Below are positions 42,680 through 42,887 of a stretch of DNA of 42,887 bases, in pieces. The stretch spans positions 781 to 43,667 of the forward strand of contig NZ_LMPD01000002.1 in the NCBI RefSeq assembly GCF_001424305.1. The letters run 5' to 3'. Source of the DNA: Pedobacter sp. Leaf176 (GTDB lineage: Bacteria > Bacteroidota > Bacteroidia > Sphingobacteriales > Sphingobacteriaceae). The notes below the pieces were generated by a model. That model was not told the DNA's origin and did no database searches. It saw only the letters and a program-made list of their open reading frames with translations. Position numbers and translations under genes: made by a program. How positions within the stretch are numbered: position 1 is the first letter of the stretch; the number at the start of each line of letters is the position of its first letter.

Positions 42680-42887
42680 GCTCGGACTAGCAGTGGCTCC
42701 AAAAGTCGTCATTGCGAAGCCGATTCTTCATCGGCTGTGGCAATCCCCATCTAGCGCAAGTCTTAGAGCCCCGGCCCAGGCGAAGGACTGACTTGTGCTT
42801 TCGTTAAATCAATCTATCAATCCTTTACTTCTAAGCTGGTGCGAGTTTGTAGCTCATACCCAAATTAACAAACTCTGGCGCAAGCGT
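42680..42887. repeat. Long direct repeat, copy 2 (runs to window edge)
   Basis: Begins GCTCGGACTAGCAGTGGCTC like copy 1 and ends inside the REP-like palindrome at the last base of the window. Confidence 0.85.

Larger units (their letters stand above)
41913..42887. other. Non-coding palindromic repeat tract
   Basis: No open frame of note over 975 bp. The tract is made of repeated palindromic units: ATTGCGAAGCC..GGCTGTGGCAAT hairpins, CTAGCGCAAGTCTTAGAGCC units and GGCGCAAGCGTCTCGCTTGT units in both orientations. It probably continues past the right edge. Confidence 0.8.

Noticed and set aside
41913..42887. CRISPR array
   Set aside because: Repeats are palindromic, irregular in length and spacing, in both orientations, and no cas genes are near.

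Overview
The window looks like a chromosomal segment from a Bacteroidetes bacterium of the Sphingobacteriaceae type (Pedobacter or a close relative). This rests on the paired RHS-like surface proteins, the secreted NVGIGT-motif proteins ending in a conserved WPDYVF / HLPDMPSAKE block, a class III pilin system with alanine at the cleavage site, and a stress cluster (DUF421, YciF-like, FAD/Rieske oxidoreductase). Assignments come from reading the sequence only.

Bases 1-37,300 form one coherent locus, all on the minus strand. Four operons are each preceded by the same regulatory array: three copies of a 10-bp box (TGACGAACGA on the plus strand) at exactly 21-bp spacing (sites A 6004, B 12266, C 20734, D 37229). 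Operon D (36908 to 21111) starts with a LytTR-type regulator carrying a C-terminal membrane segment. It continues with an FN3-like lipoprotein, a GspC/PilP-like protein, a MORN-like protein, nine tandem secreted NVGIGT proteins (two broken by deletions), three minor pseudopilins (GspK-, GspI- and GspJ-like) and GspF. Operon B (12170 to 6106) supplies the major pseudopilin, prepilin peptidase, GspE ATPase, secretin, a PilM/PilN (GspL)-like and a PilO (GspM)-like protein. Together B and D make a nearly complete type II secretion-like / type IV filament machine without a retraction ATPase. Operons A and C each encode a pair of giant secreted RHS-like proteins. The second protein of pair C ends in an alpha/beta-hydrolase (lipase-like) domain and is followed by a small two-helix membrane protein that may be its immunity partner. 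The second protein of pair A runs off the left edge.

The LytTR boxes, the gene order and the Sec signal peptides suggest a single regulon: a secretion/filament apparatus together with its probable surface cargo (NVGIGT proteins and RHS proteins). This is the most interesting system in the window.

Between operons B and C (12.3-13.2 kb) lies mobile-element debris: a transposase OrfA fragment, a truncated and frameshifted XRE regulator, and palindromes. From 36.9 to 38.25 kb I see no convincing gene apart from the site D array. From 38.25 to 41.9 kb is an ordinary stress/housekeeping cluster: three small minus-strand membrane or acidic proteins, then a YciF-like ferritin-fold protein and a FAD-Rieske oxidoreductase on the plus strand. 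The last ~970 bp is a non-coding tract of palindromic repeats, including two copies of a ~210-bp repeat.
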